In this document: positions 41,041 through 49,832 of the stretch, one piece after another | How the letters are laid out: the number at the start of each line of letters is the position of its first letter | How positions within the stretch are numbered: the first letter of the stretch is position 1 | Assembly: GCF_002213415.1 (NCBI RefSeq) | Contig: NZ_NJGU01000013.1 | Coordinates: 105,316 to 169,315, forward strand | Direction of reading: 5' to 3' | Source of the DNA: Herbaspirillum robiniae | Lineage (GTDB): Bacteria; Pseudomonadota; Gammaproteobacteria; Burkholderiales; Burkholderiaceae_D | Length of the DNA: 64,000 nucleotides | The notes under the pieces: model-generated | Seen by the model: only the letters and a program-made list of their open reading frames with translations | Databases searched by the model: none | Told to the model about the DNA's origin: nothing | Made by a program: the position numbers and the translations under genes

Positions 41041-41571
41041 ATGAAAGCCGCCTCCGCCCTCCTCGCCCTCCCGGCCGCCTTGCTCGCCTTGGCCTGCGCG
41101 CCGGCGCACGCCGCCGCGCCCGAGCCGACCATGTGCAAACCCGGCGAACAGGAGATCTTCTCCTGCACCACCAAGGCCAAGAAGACCGCCTCGCTGTGCG
41201 CCTCGCCTGATTTTTCCGCCAAGGGCGGCACGCTGCAATACCGCTTCGGCACGCCGGCCAGGACCGAGCTGCAATATCCCGACACCCCGCAGCCGGCCGC
41301 CGGCAAGTTCTTCTTCAGCTCCACCATGTACTCCGGCGGCGGCGAGGCGCATATCCGCTTCAGCAACGGCGGCTACGACTACATCCTGTTCGACCGCACC
41401 GTGCGCACCAACTTCAAGGGCCCGACCAACGACCCGCAGTTCTCCTCCGGCATCGTGGTGCGCGGCCCCAAGGGAAGCAAGCCAAGCACGCGCAGCTGCG
41501 CCGACGACGCCTCGATCAGGTCGGCGGCCTACGAGGCCTTGCCCACCGAAGACTTCGACGACCTCGACTGA
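41041..41571 (+). CDS. Hypothetical periplasmic protein
   Basis: The 176-residue protein has a clear Sec signal (LLALPAALLALACAPAHA). The mature part has four cysteines, two of them in CKPGEQEIFSC near the N-terminus, and beta-rich segments (GGTLQYRFGTPARTELQYP, EAHIRFSNGGYDYILFDRT). I recognise no functional family. It follows the previous hypothetical closely. Confidence 0.72.
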   Translation: MKAASALLALPAALLALACAPAHAAAPEPTMCKPGEQEIFSCTTKAKKTASLCASPDFSAKGGTLQYRFGTPARTELQYPDTPQPAAGKFFFSSTMYSGGGEAHIRFSNGGYDYILFDRTVRTNFKGPTNDPQFSSGIVVRGPKGSKPSTRSCADDASIRSAAYEALPTEDFDDLD

Positions 41572-41658
41572 ATCATCCCTCTTCTGGAGCCAGCCGACGC
41601 CAGCCTCCCCGACCAACCGTCCCGCCCTGCGGGACCATCACAACAAAAGGAAAGCTTC

Positions 41659-42036
41659 ATGAATGCACGCACCCTCGTCATCGTCGGCGCCCTCAACATG
41701 TTCATCGCCGTCTGCTGCGGCGCCTTCGGCGCGCACGGCCTGAAGAAGATGCTGTCCGACGAGATGCTGGTGATCTGGCACACCGCCGTGACCTACCAGG
41801 TCATGCACGCGCTGGGCATGATCGCGGTAGCCCTGCTGATGCCGAAATTCGGCGGCGCGGCGCTGAACTGGTCCGGTAACCTGATGCTGGCCGGCATCGT
41901 CATCTTCAGCGGCAGCCTGTACCTGCTGGCGCTGACCGGAACCCGCGTGCTGGGCGCGATCACGCCGATCGGCGGCGTGGCCTTCCTGGCGGCGTGGCTG
42001 CTGGTGGCGTGGGCCGCCTACAAGGGCGTGAACTGA
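41659..42036 (+). CDS. DUF423 family small membrane protein
   Basis: The 125-residue protein has four hydrophobic segments and the DUF423 hallmarks GAFGAHGLKKML, WHTAVTYQVMHALGM and GSLYLLALTG, ending ITPIGGVAFLAAWLLVAWAA. It is an inner-membrane protein of unknown function. An AAAGGAAAG element precedes the ATG. Confidence 0.9.
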   Translation: MNARTLVIVGALNMFIAVCCGAFGAHGLKKMLSDEMLVIWHTAVTYQVMHALGMIAVALLMPKFGGAALNWSGNLMLAGIVIFSGSLYLLALTGTRVLGAITPIGGVAFLAAWLLVAWAAYKGVN

Positions 42037-42050
42037 GCCCGCGCATGCCA

Positions 42051-42082
42051 AAAGAAACGCCGCCCTTGGGCGGCGTTTTCAT
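42051..42082. terminator. Bidirectional terminator between the DUF423 and DUF3100 genes
   Basis: AACGCCGCCC TT GGGCGGCGTT with flanking A- and T-rich ends. Confidence 0.85.
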
Positions 42083-42096
42083 TTGCGGCGCACGGT

Positions 42097-43425
42097 TCAG
42101 CGATGGAAGAACTCGGCGATCAGCGTGGCGCCGATGAAGGTGCCGGCATTGGCGGCGAAAGACACCACCACGATGCGCCAGCCCAGCTTGCGGAAAGCCG
42201 GAATGTCCTTGGCGATCGACAGGCCCGCGAACGTCAGCATCGGCGTGATGACGGCCAGGAAGTTCACCTTCGCGGTCAGCTCCACGATGGCCGCCGCCCA
42301 CGGACAGGCCGGCGAGGTCAGGAACATCGCCACCAGCGTGACCCAGCACACGGCGGGCACTTTCTTGCCGGTCAGGTTGCGCAGCTGGTCGCCGACGAAC
42401 ACCACCGCCACCATCAGCGCGATGCAGCCCAGCGAGGCCAGCGGCGTCACCTTGTAGGCGATCCAGTTGGCGATCATGGTCAGCACGCCGGCGAACACCC
42501 AGGCGCTGATGCGGCCGGCCAGGTTGAGCTCGGCGGTCTCCAGGTGCGTCTCCTTGTGCAGGCCGTCGTCGGGCGGCGTGGAGGCGGAGTTGGTGCGGCC
42601 GATGATCGGCTCCAGGACGCGGTAGCCCCACACCGCCAGCGGCAGCGAGATGAACAGCGTGAAGTAGGTGCCGATGGTGGTGGTGATCAGGTTGCTGGCG
42701 GCGGCGAAAGTGGCCACGTCCTTGGCGACGTCCGCCGGCTGCAGCGCGGCGATGGCGCCGGCGGCGGCCGCCATCATGCTGCCCGAGCCCACGCCTGCGC
42801 CCATGGCCAGCGAATACGGATGGAAGATGTTCAGGCTGGCGATGAAGCCGGCAAACACCGCGATGAAGATCGCGCCGAACAGCGTGCCGGTGATGTACTC
42901 GGCCAGCACCCCGCGGCCTTCGGGCGAATCCATGCCGTAGCGCTCGCCGATGATGGCCAAGCTCGGCTCGCGGCCCACCGAGAAGGTGGCGCCGATGGCT
43001 TCACGCTTGATGCCCAGCAGCAGCGCCAGCGGCAGGCCGATCAGGATGGTGCCGACGAAATGGCCGAACTCCTGGAACACCAGCGCCCAGCCGGACTCGA
43101 CCAGCTTGGGCAGCGAATTGCCCACCATCAGCCCCAGCTTGGCGACAAACAACAGCAGCGCCGGCTGCAGGATGGCGGCCGCCTGGAACTGCATCGGCTG
43201 CGTCAGCGCCATGCCGCCCGGCAGGCGGCGGCTGAACAGGCCCAGCGCGGCGCCCATGATCAGCGCCCATACCATGGGCAGCAGCACGATCTTGCCGGGG
43301 CCGAGTTTGAGGGTGGCCGATCCTATCCATTCGGCGATGACCAGGATGATCGCCGCGTAGATGTATAGCTTCCATGTTTGCTGCCCCTGCCGTGTTGCCG
43401 ATACCGATGTCGCTGCTGCCTGCAT
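42097..43425 (-). CDS. DUF3100 family membrane protein, putative transporter
   Basis: Start at 43425 (MQAAATSVSATRQ), preceded by GGGAG, giving 442 residues with ten or more hydrophobic segments. Recognisable stretches are TWKLYIYAAIILVIAEWIG, GREPSLAIIGERYG and SGSMMAAAAGAIAAL. DUF3100 proteins lack an assigned substrate. Here it is downstream of an aldehyde dehydrogenase, a beta-hydroxyacid dehydrogenase and a LysR gene on the same strand, which suggests it imports the substrate of that pathway. Confidence 0.85.
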   Translation of the reverse strand: MQAAATSVSATRQGQQTWKLYIYAAIILVIAEWIGSATLKLGPGKIVLLPMVWALIMGAALGLFSRRLPGGMALTQPMQFQAAAILQPALLLFVAKLGLMVGNSLPKLVESGWALVFQEFGHFVGTILIGLPLALLLGIKREAIGATFSVGREPSLAIIGERYGMDSPEGRGVLAEYITGTLFGAIFIAVFAGFIASLNIFHPYSLAMGAGVGSGSMMAAAAGAIAALQPADVAKDVATFAAASNLITTTIGTYFTLFISLPLAVWGYRVLEPIIGRTNSASTPPDDGLHKETHLETAELNLAGRISAWVFAGVLTMIANWIAYKVTPLASLGCIALMVAVVFVGDQLRNLTGKKVPAVCWVTLVAMFLTSPACPWAAAIVELTAKVNFLAVITPMLTFAGLSIAKDIPAFRKLGWRIVVVSFAANAGTFIGATLIAEFFHR

Positions 43426-43608
43426 GTTGCTCTCCCGCTTTGGATGAAGTACTGCATCGCGTTGATCCGGCCCCGCCGCGTTGCCGGGCGGGGGTGATGT
43501 CGTGTCGTTTTTTGCTGGTCCTGCTTCGTGTGCTGCCATCGTACCGCTGCGCCATGCGCGGGCCTCCCCGCCCGCGCATGGCGCATTCCTGCCGCTGAAC
43601 TTCCCTGC

Positions 43609-45117
43609 TCAGACGTAACCGAAGGCCGCCGCCGGAGCCGCCGCAGTCTCCACCCAGACGCTCTTGGTCTGGGTGTATTCATGCAGGGCTTCGACGCCGC
43701 TGGAGCGGCCGTAACCGCTCTGGTTGTAGCCGCCGAAAGGCGAGGCGACGTTGATGGTCTTGTAGCCGTTGATCCAGAACGTGCCGGCGTTGACCTGCGA
43801 GGCCACGCGGTGGCCGCGGGCGATGTCGTTGGTCCACACCGCGCCGGCCAGGCCGAAGTCGCTGTCGTTGGCCATGCGCACGGCATCTTCTTCGGTATCG
43901 AACGGAATGGCCACCACCACCGGGCCGAATATCTCGGTGCGCGCCACGTCCATTTCATTGGTGGCATGCGCCAACACGGTGGGCCGCACGAAGAAACCTT
44001 CGCCCGCCTCCTGCGCTGGCGTAGCAAGCTTCGCACCCGCCTTCACGCCCTCGGCGATCATGCTGATCACATGCTCGTACTGCTTCTTGTTGGAGATCGG
44101 GCCGACCTCGGTGGCATCGTCCAGCGGCGCGCCCACCTTGATGCGCGCGGCGCCCCCGGCCAGCATGTCGACGAAGCGCTCGTATACCGAGCGCTGCACC
44201 AGCAGGCGCGAACCGGCCACGCAGCTTTGCCCGGCCGAGGAGAAGATCGCCGCCTGCGCGCCCAGGCAGGCGCGCTTCAGGTCGGCATCCTCGAACACGA
44301 TGTTGGCCGACTTGCCGCCCAGCTCCAGCACGCAGGGCAGCAGGCGGCGCGCAGCGGCCTCGGCGATCTTCCTGCCGGTGGCCGGCGAGCCGACGAACAC
44401 GACCTTCTTCACCGCCGGATTGTCGATCGCGGCCTGGCCCACGGTATGGCCATAGCCGGCCAGCACGTTGATCAGGCCGGCCGGCACGCCGGCCTTCTCG
44501 GCCAGCGCCGCCACCGCCAGCGAAGTGAACGGCGTCAGTTCGGACGGTTTCAGGAGCACCGCATTGCCCATGGCGATGGCCGGCGCCACCTGCCAGCCGC
44601 AGGTGAAGATGGGCGCGTTCCAGGGCGTGACCTGCAGCACCGTGCCGATGGGTTCGCGGCGGGTGTAGTTCAGGTGCGTGGTCGGCACCGGGATGACGTC
44701 GCCGTAGAACTTGTCGCACCAGCCGGCGTAGTACTCGAACATCTCGGCCACCTTGGCAACCTCGCCGCGGCAGTCGCGGATCGGCTTGCCGGCGCTGATG
44801 GCCTCCAGCTGCGCCAGGGGCTCGAGATGGTCGCGGATTTGCTGCCCGACGGCGAACACGATGCGCCCGCGCGCGGCGTGGGTCAGCGCCCACCATTGCT
44901 TTTGCGCGGCGGCGGCGGCGCGCGCGGCCTGCTCGACCACGCCCGCGCCGGCATCGCGATACGCCAGGCTGGGACGGCCGCTGGCGGCGCCGTGCAGCTG
45001 CACGGTCTCGCCGTCGCCCGCCACCAGCTGGCCGCCGACGTAGGAACCGACGGTGCTCGCGCCCGGGAAGAAGTGCGCGAATGCGGCCAGCAGGTGTTCG
45101 GATTCATTCAATTGCAT
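43609..45117 (-). CDS. Aldehyde dehydrogenase family protein
   Basis: The 502-residue NAD(P)-dependent ALDH has the catalytic set Asn167 (TPWNAP), Lys190 (LLKPSEL), Glu265 (LELGGKS) and Cys299 (AGQSCVAG). The sequence is closest in feel to betaine-aldehyde/gamma-aminobutyraldehyde-type ALDHs, but the substrate is not identifiable. It is the second gene of a four-gene set under a LysR regulator. Confidence 0.93.
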   Translation of the reverse strand: MQLNESEHLLAAFAHFFPGASTVGSYVGGQLVAGDGETVQLHGAASGRPSLAYRDAGAGVVEQAARAAAAAQKQWWALTHAARGRIVFAVGQQIRDHLEPLAQLEAISAGKPIRDCRGEVAKVAEMFEYYAGWCDKFYGDVIPVPTTHLNYTRREPIGTVLQVTPWNAPIFTCGWQVAPAIAMGNAVLLKPSELTPFTSLAVAALAEKAGVPAGLINVLAGYGHTVGQAAIDNPAVKKVVFVGSPATGRKIAEAAARRLLPCVLELGGKSANIVFEDADLKRACLGAQAAIFSSAGQSCVAGSRLLVQRSVYERFVDMLAGGAARIKVGAPLDDATEVGPISNKKQYEHVISMIAEGVKAGAKLATPAQEAGEGFFVRPTVLAHATNEMDVARTEIFGPVVVAIPFDTEEDAVRMANDSDFGLAGAVWTNDIARGHRVASQVNAGTFWINGYKTINVASPFGGYNQSGYGRSSGVEALHEYTQTKSVWVETAAAPAAAFGYV

Positions 45118-45204
45118 TGCTTGCTCCTGAAAAGCTTGGATGGAAATCTTGGAAAATGACGCGGATACGCCGGCCTTGCATGCAACCGGCCTGCTGCCGG
45201 CCAG

Positions 45205-46086
45205 CTACTCGCCCAGCTGCACGATGCGGTTGAAGTCCTCGCCGTCGGCGATGCTGTCGGCGCTGTGGGCCCACAGGCGGCCGGCCTCGGCCGACAGCGG
45301 CGCGTCCACCGACAGCTCCTTGAGCAGGCCCATGGCCAGGCGGATGTCCTTGCGCATCAGCTTCATGGTGAAGCCCGAATTGAAGGCCTCGTTGAATACC
45401 CAGGTGGGATAGTTGACCTGCGTCACACCGCTGCGGCCGGAGCCGGCGTTGATGCCATCGAAGATCTGCTGCGCGTCAAGCCCGGCCTCGCGCGCGATGC
45501 GCGCGGCCTCGCCCGCCACCAGCAGGTGCGCGCCGCACATCAGGTTGTTGAGCAGTTTGGTGACGTGACCGGCGCCGACCGGCCCCACGTGCACGCGCTT
45601 GGCGCTGATGGCTTCCAGCACCGGCATGGCCGCGGCGACATCGGCGGCATCGCCGCCCAGCGCCATGGTCATGGTGCCGGTGGCCGCGCCCTTGGGGCCG
45701 CCGCTGACCGGGCCATCGATGAAGCGCAAGCCGCATTCGGCGGTGGCAGCAGCGACCTTGCGCGTGCTGTTGGGATCGGCCGTGGTGGTGTCCACCACCA
45801 GCAGGCCGCGCCGGGCGCCTTCCAGCACGCCCGCCGGCGCCAGCACCACGGCCTCGACCACGTCCGAGGTCGGCAGCGACAGGATCAGCAACTCGACCTG
45901 CCCTGCCAGCTCCGCCGCCGACGCCGCGATGGCGGCGCCGTCCGCCTGCAGCGCGGCACAGGCCGCCGGCGAAGGGTCGAAGCCCGCCACCTGGTAGCCG
46001 GCCCGCATCAGCGACCGCGCCATGCCGCTGCCCATGTTGCCCAGGCCGACGACGCCGACCTTCCTGATTGTTGCTGCCTGTTCCAT
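45205..46086 (-). CDS. 3-hydroxyisobutyrate dehydrogenase-family oxidoreductase
   Basis: 293 residues from the ATG at 46086. The Rossmann motif GLGNMG is at 14-19, substrate-binding DGPVSGGPKGA at 124-134, and catalytic Lys177 is in GAGHVTKLLNN. This is the beta-hydroxyacid dehydrogenase family (3-HIBDH, tartronate semialdehyde reductase). Together with the ALDH it would oxidise a hydroxyacid to a semialdehyde and on to an acid or acyl-CoA. A LysR-type dyad (46204-46222) precedes it. Confidence 0.9.
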   Translation of the reverse strand: MEQAATIRKVGVVGLGNMGSGMARSLMRAGYQVAGFDPSPAACAALQADGAAIAASAAELAGQVELLILSLPTSDVVEAVVLAPAGVLEGARRGLLVVDTTTADPNSTRKVAAATAECGLRFIDGPVSGGPKGAATGTMTMALGGDAADVAAAMPVLEAISAKRVHVGPVGAGHVTKLLNNLMCGAHLLVAGEAARIAREAGLDAQQIFDGINAGSGRSGVTQVNYPTWVFNEAFNSGFTMKLMRKDIRLAMGLLKELSVDAPLSAEAGRLWAHSADSIADGEDFNRIVQLGE

Positions 46087-46203
46087 GCACGCTCCCTGAA
46101 GATTCATCTGACCGGACCGGCGTTGACCGAATGTCATGCGCCTGTCATGGATGCAGTGTGCAAGCAGAGCGAAGCAGGATCAATTACATCAAATCCTCAG
46201 TTT

Positions 46204-46222
46204 TGTTCTAATTTAGAGAACA
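46204..46222. promoter_or_regulatory. Candidate LysR binding dyad
   Basis: TGTTCT-N7-AGAACA, a T-N11-A type palindrome, lies between the LysR gene and the dehydrogenase gene. The half-site AGAACACA recurs at 47205-47212 in front of the LysR gene. Confidence 0.55.
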
Positions 46223-46234
46223 CACAAACAGTAC

Positions 46235-47149
46235 TCAGCTGGTGACCTGGAACGCCTGCATCAGGGAGCTGGAATAGGACAGCAGCCGGTTGGCCGCCAC
46301 CGACAGCTTGCGTCCCACGCGCGTGACCAGGTGCACCTCGGCCATGGTCAGCACGTCGCTGTCGATGGGGATGGCCAGCAGCTCGCCGGCCGCCAGCTCG
46401 GTGGAGACCGAGAAGCGCGGCAGCAGCGTGATGCCCTGCCCCGATTTGACGAACTGCTTGAGCACGTTGATGGAGTTGGTGGTCAGCAGCGGGTTGAACT
46501 TGATCTTGGCCGCGTATTCCGCCAGCGCCAGCAGCTGGCGCGTGCCGTAGGACTCGTGCATCAGCCCGATCGGGTATTCGGTGAGTTCCTTCAGGCTGCA
46601 CGACTTGCTGTTGCGCAGCGGCGATTGCGGCCCGACGATGACCTCCATCGGCTGCGGCTGCATCGCGCGCGAGACGATGCGCGGATCGGTGGGCGGGTTG
46701 TAGACCAGCCCGATCTCGGCCTGGTCTTCCGCCACCTGGCGCAACACCTCATTGGTGCCGGCCAGGTCGATGGAAATGGATATCTGCGGATGGCGGGCCG
46801 AGAAATAGCCCATGGGCTGGCTCATGAAGTCGCTCACGAAACCCTCGCCGATGACGATGCTGACATGCCCGCGCTTCAGGCCGCGCAGGCCCTGCAGCTT
46901 GGACAGCAGGTCGGCCTGGTGGGCGCCCTGCTCGCGGTAGTAGTCGATCAGCAGCTGGCCGGCCTCGGTCGGCACCACGCCGCGCCGGTGGCGCTCCATC
47001 ACGGGGATGGCGACCTCCTGCTCCAGCAGCGCGATCTGGCGGCTCACCGCCGAGGGCGCGATATCGAGCTTGTCGGCGGCGGCGCGCACGCTGCCGCACT
47101 GCACCGCCTCGAAGAAATAGGCCAGGCGCTGTTCGTTGAGCTTTCTCAT
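46235..47149 (-). CDS. LysR-family transcriptional regulator
   Basis: The 304-residue protein has an N-terminal HTH (GSVRAAADKLDIAPSAVSRQ, IALLEQEV) and a substrate-binding domain. It resembles regulators of amino acid and organic acid catabolism. It lies upstream of and in line with the dehydrogenase, ALDH and DUF3100 genes, and probably activates them with an unknown co-inducer. Confidence 0.92.
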   Translation of the reverse strand: MRKLNEQRLAYFFEAVQCGSVRAAADKLDIAPSAVSRQIALLEQEVAIPVMERHRRGVVPTEAGQLLIDYYREQGAHQADLLSKLQGLRGLKRGHVSIVIGEGFVSDFMSQPMGYFSARHPQISISIDLAGTNEVLRQVAEDQAEIGLVYNPPTDPRIVSRAMQPQPMEVIVGPQSPLRNSKSCSLKELTEYPIGLMHESYGTRQLLALAEYAAKIKFNPLLTTNSINVLKQFVKSGQGITLLPRFSVSTELAAGELLAIPIDSDVLTMAEVHLVTRVGRKLSVAANRLLSYSSSLMQAFQVTS

Positions 47150-47241
47150 GTGTTCTCCCTTGGCACCGCCCGGCCGCTGGAGCGGGGCGCGTGTTGCCCG
47201 GATTAGAACACAAATCGGATTTCAGCCCATCCGACGCTGCA

Positions 47242-47997
47242 TCAGGCCGCCGCGCCGCTGAGCGCGGCCTTGACCAGCTCGTCGATCTCGCCGGTGATGC
47301 TGGAAAGCACACCCGCCACCACCGAGAACTCCTTGCCCGCCTGGCCCGAACGGGCCGCGACGATGCGCGCGTTGAAGGCCACCATCTTGGCTTCGCGCGC
47401 GATGGTCTCGATGTCGGTCATGATGCCGCGCAACTGGTTGCGCATCAGGCGCGCATGCTTTTTCGACTGCTCTTCGTAGACCGCCGTGATCTGGTTGAGC
47501 ACCGCCAGCAGCGGCGTGGTCTGCTTGACCAGTTCGGCCAGCAGTTCCGGCGCCGATTTCAGTTTGTCGTCGATGGCGTTCAACGTGCGTCCGGCCAGCT
47601 CGGCGAAAGCGGTGATGCGCGTGTCGCCGCCGGTCCTGCCGAAATAGGCTTCTTCCAGTTCCGGACAGAACACCCCGGGCAGATCGCCCGATCTTTTCAG
47701 CAATGCGGCGTGGGCGCCGCGAAACAGCGCCAGCGCCTCGCGCGCGATGGCGGTGGCGCCGGCGTCGCCCTGCGAACCCAGCACCGCGTACAGCACCAGC
47801 CGCTGCGAGGTGAAACGGCGGCGCCCGGACAAATTGATCAGCGCGCCGAACACCTCGCCCGACAAGGGCACGACATCGGCATCCTGATCCGCGCTCCCGG
47901 CCGCCGTCACCGGCGGCAAGGCTTGCGCGTCGTTGACCGCGACCGCATGGGTGGGCGGCGTGGGCCGTGTTTCCTGCACGGCGGCCTGGCTGCTCAT
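47242..47997 (-). CDS. Soluble P-box / chemoreceptor-tip protein (PilJ N-terminal-like)
   Basis: The 251-residue protein has no membrane segment. Residues 53-71 (LINLSGRRRFTSQRLVLYA) resemble the NarX/NarQ P-box and the PilJ N-terminal domain (pattern INL-[AS]-G-x-x-R-x-x-S-x-R). Residues about 203-228 (KMVAFNARIVAARSGQAGKE) resemble the hairpin tip of methyl-accepting chemoreceptors. The helical region between would form the coiled coil. It is the last gene of the nitrate transporter operon, 34 bases after the ATPase gene, so a nitrate-sensing role is an attractive inference. The first 45 residues are low-complexity. Confidence 0.75.
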   Translation of the reverse strand: MSSQAAVQETRPTPPTHAVAVNDAQALPPVTAAGSADQDADVVPLSGEVFGALINLSGRRRFTSQRLVLYAVLGSQGDAGATAIAREALALFRGAHAALLKRSGDLPGVFCPELEEAYFGRTGGDTRITAFAELAGRTLNAIDDKLKSAPELLAELVKQTTPLLAVLNQITAVYEEQSKKHARLMRNQLRGIMTDIETIAREAKMVAFNARIVAARSGQAGKEFSVVAGVLSSITGEIDELVKAALSGAAA

Positions 47998-48031
47998 GGC
48001 TTACCTCTGCTATGTGGCGGGGGATGAAAGA

Positions 48032-48844
48032 TCAGGCCGCTTCGCGCGCCGGATGGGCCTGCTTGCGGTACAGGAACTCCAGCACCTCGGTGCGATAGCC
48101 GGAGTACTGCGCATCCTGCGCCAGCGCCACGCGCTCGCGCGGACGCGCCAGCTTCACCTCCAGCACCTCGCCGATGGTGGCGGCCGGGCCGTTGGTCATC
48201 ATCACGATGCGGTCCGACAGCAGCACCGCCTCGTCGACGTCGTGGGTCACCATCACCACGGTGGACTCGGTCTTGGCGACGATCTTCAGCAGCTCGTCCT
48301 GCAGGTGCGCGCGCGTCAGCGCATCGAGCGCGCCGAAGGGCTCGTCCATCAGCAGCACCTTGGGTTCCATCGCCAGCGCGCGGGCGATGCCCACGCGCTG
48401 CTTCATGCCGCCGGAGATCTCGTTGGGGCGCTTGGTCTCGGCCGCGCTCAACCCCACCAGCGCCAGCGCGGCGCGGGTGCGGTCGCGCAGCCGGGTGCGG
48501 TCTTCGGTGGCGCCGAACACGCGCTCCACGCCGAGGTAGATGTTTTCGTAGCAGGTCAGCCAGGGCAGCAGCGAATGATTCTGGAACACCACCGCGCGCT
48601 CCGGGGAAGGCCCGCCGATCTCGCGGTTGGCGCACAGCAGCACGCCTTCGCTGGGCCGCGTCAGGCCGGCGATCAGGTTCAAAAGCGTCGACTTGCCGCA
48701 GCCGGAGTGGCCGATCAGCGTGACGAACTCGCCCTTGGCCACCGTCAGGTTGATGTCGCGCAGCGCGTGGAAGCTGCCTTTCCTGGTGTTGAACACCATC
48801 TCCACGCCGTGGATGTCGATGAACTTGCCGTTGATGTTTTCCAT
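48032..48844 (-). CDS. Nitrate ABC transporter ATP-binding protein (NrtC/NrtD type)
   Basis: 270 residues from the ATG at 48844, preceded by GGGAGG. It has Walker [10 protein letters not shown], signature ISGGMKQR, Walker [13 protein letters not shown] and switch His in MVTHDVDEA. It is a single-domain ATPase, without the C-terminal binding domain of cyanobacterial NrtC. Third gene of the operon. SsuB/TauB relatives look similar; nitrate is inferred from the neighbouring NrtA. Confidence 0.92.
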   Translation of the reverse strand: MENINGKFIDIHGVEMVFNTRKGSFHALRDINLTVAKGEFVTLIGHSGCGKSTLLNLIAGLTRPSEGVLLCANREIGGPSPERAVVFQNHSLLPWLTCYENIYLGVERVFGATEDRTRLRDRTRAALALVGLSAAETKRPNEISGGMKQRVGIARALAMEPKVLLMDEPFGALDALTRAHLQDELLKIVAKTESTVVMVTHDVDEAVLLSDRIVMMTNGPAATIGEVLEVKLARPRERVALAQDAQYSGYRTEVLEFLYRKQAHPAREAA

Positions 48845-48860
48845 GATCGTTCCTCCCAGC

Positions 48861-49790
48861 TCAGTTGCTGACCTGTTCATAAGTGAAAGCCTTGGCCAGC
48901 GCCACCAGCGCCTGCTCCAGGATCAGCCCGACCACGCCGATGACGACGATGGCGATGATGATGTGCGGCACGTTCAGGTTGTTCCACTCGTCCCACACCC
49001 AGAAGCCGATGCCCACGCCGCCGGTCAGCATCTCGGCGGCCACGATCACCAGCCAGGCGGTGCCGATGGACAGGCGCACGCCGGTCAGCATGTAGGGCAG
49101 CACCGAGGGGAACAGGATCTTGGTCAGGATCTTCCACTCCGACAGGTTCAGCACGCGGGCCACGTTCATGTAGTCCTGCGGCACGCGCTGCACGCCCACG
49201 GCGGTATTGATGATCATCGGCCAGATCGAGCAGATGAAGATGGACCAGATCGCCGCCGGATTGGCCGACTTGAACACGAGCAGGCCGATCGGCAGCCAGG
49301 CCAGCGGCGACACCGGCTTCAGCAGGCTGATGATGGGGCTGAACATGGCCGACAGGAACTGCACCCGGCCGATGGCGAACCCCAGCGGGATGCCCACCAG
49401 CGCCGCCAGCCCGAAGCCCACGCCCACGCGCTGCAGCGAGGCCAGCACGTTCCAGCCTATGCCCTGGTCGTTGGGGCTGTTGCGGTAGAAGGGGTCCGAG
49501 AACATGCTCATCGCCTCCTGCAGCGTCGCCCAGGGCGTGGGGAAGCTGCTGTTCTTGGCCGCGATGATCTGCCAGATCAGCACCAGCACCGCCACGCCCA
49601 GCACCGGCGGGACGATGCGCATGAAGGCGCTTGCGCCCAGCGGCTTTTTCCGCGGCGCGCGCGGCGCGGCGGTGACCGGTGCCGTCGGCGCCGCCTGCGC
49701 CTCGTTGGCCGCCTGCGGCCGTTCGACTGGACCGGCGTTGCCGGCCGGCTTGGCGTTATCGCCCATGATGCTCTCCACGACTGCGCTCAT
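48861..49790 (-). CDS. nrtB: Nitrate ABC transporter permease
   Basis: The 309-residue protein has an N-terminal Ala/Pro-rich cytosolic tail, then about six membrane segments. The BPD-transporter EAA-type loop is at [20 protein letters not shown], and [20 protein letters not shown] and [17 protein letters not shown] are typical of NtrB. The exact start is uncertain (ATG 49790 or 49766). It lies between the binding-protein and ATPase genes. Confidence 0.92.
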   Translation of the reverse strand: MSAVVESIMGDNAKPAGNAGPVERPQAANEAQAAPTAPVTAAPRAPRKKPLGASAFMRIVPPVLGVAVLVLIWQIIAAKNSSFPTPWATLQEAMSMFSDPFYRNSPNDQGIGWNVLASLQRVGVGFGLAALVGIPLGFAIGRVQFLSAMFSPIISLLKPVSPLAWLPIGLLVFKSANPAAIWSIFICSIWPMIINTAVGVQRVPQDYMNVARVLNLSEWKILTKILFPSVLPYMLTGVRLSIGTAWLVIVAAEMLTGGVGIGFWVWDEWNNLNVPHIIIAIVVIGVVGLILEQALVALAKAFTYEQVSN

Positions 49791-49832
49791 TTCGCTTCCC
49801 CTTCCCGTGACACTTCACTGCGGCTTGAACAA

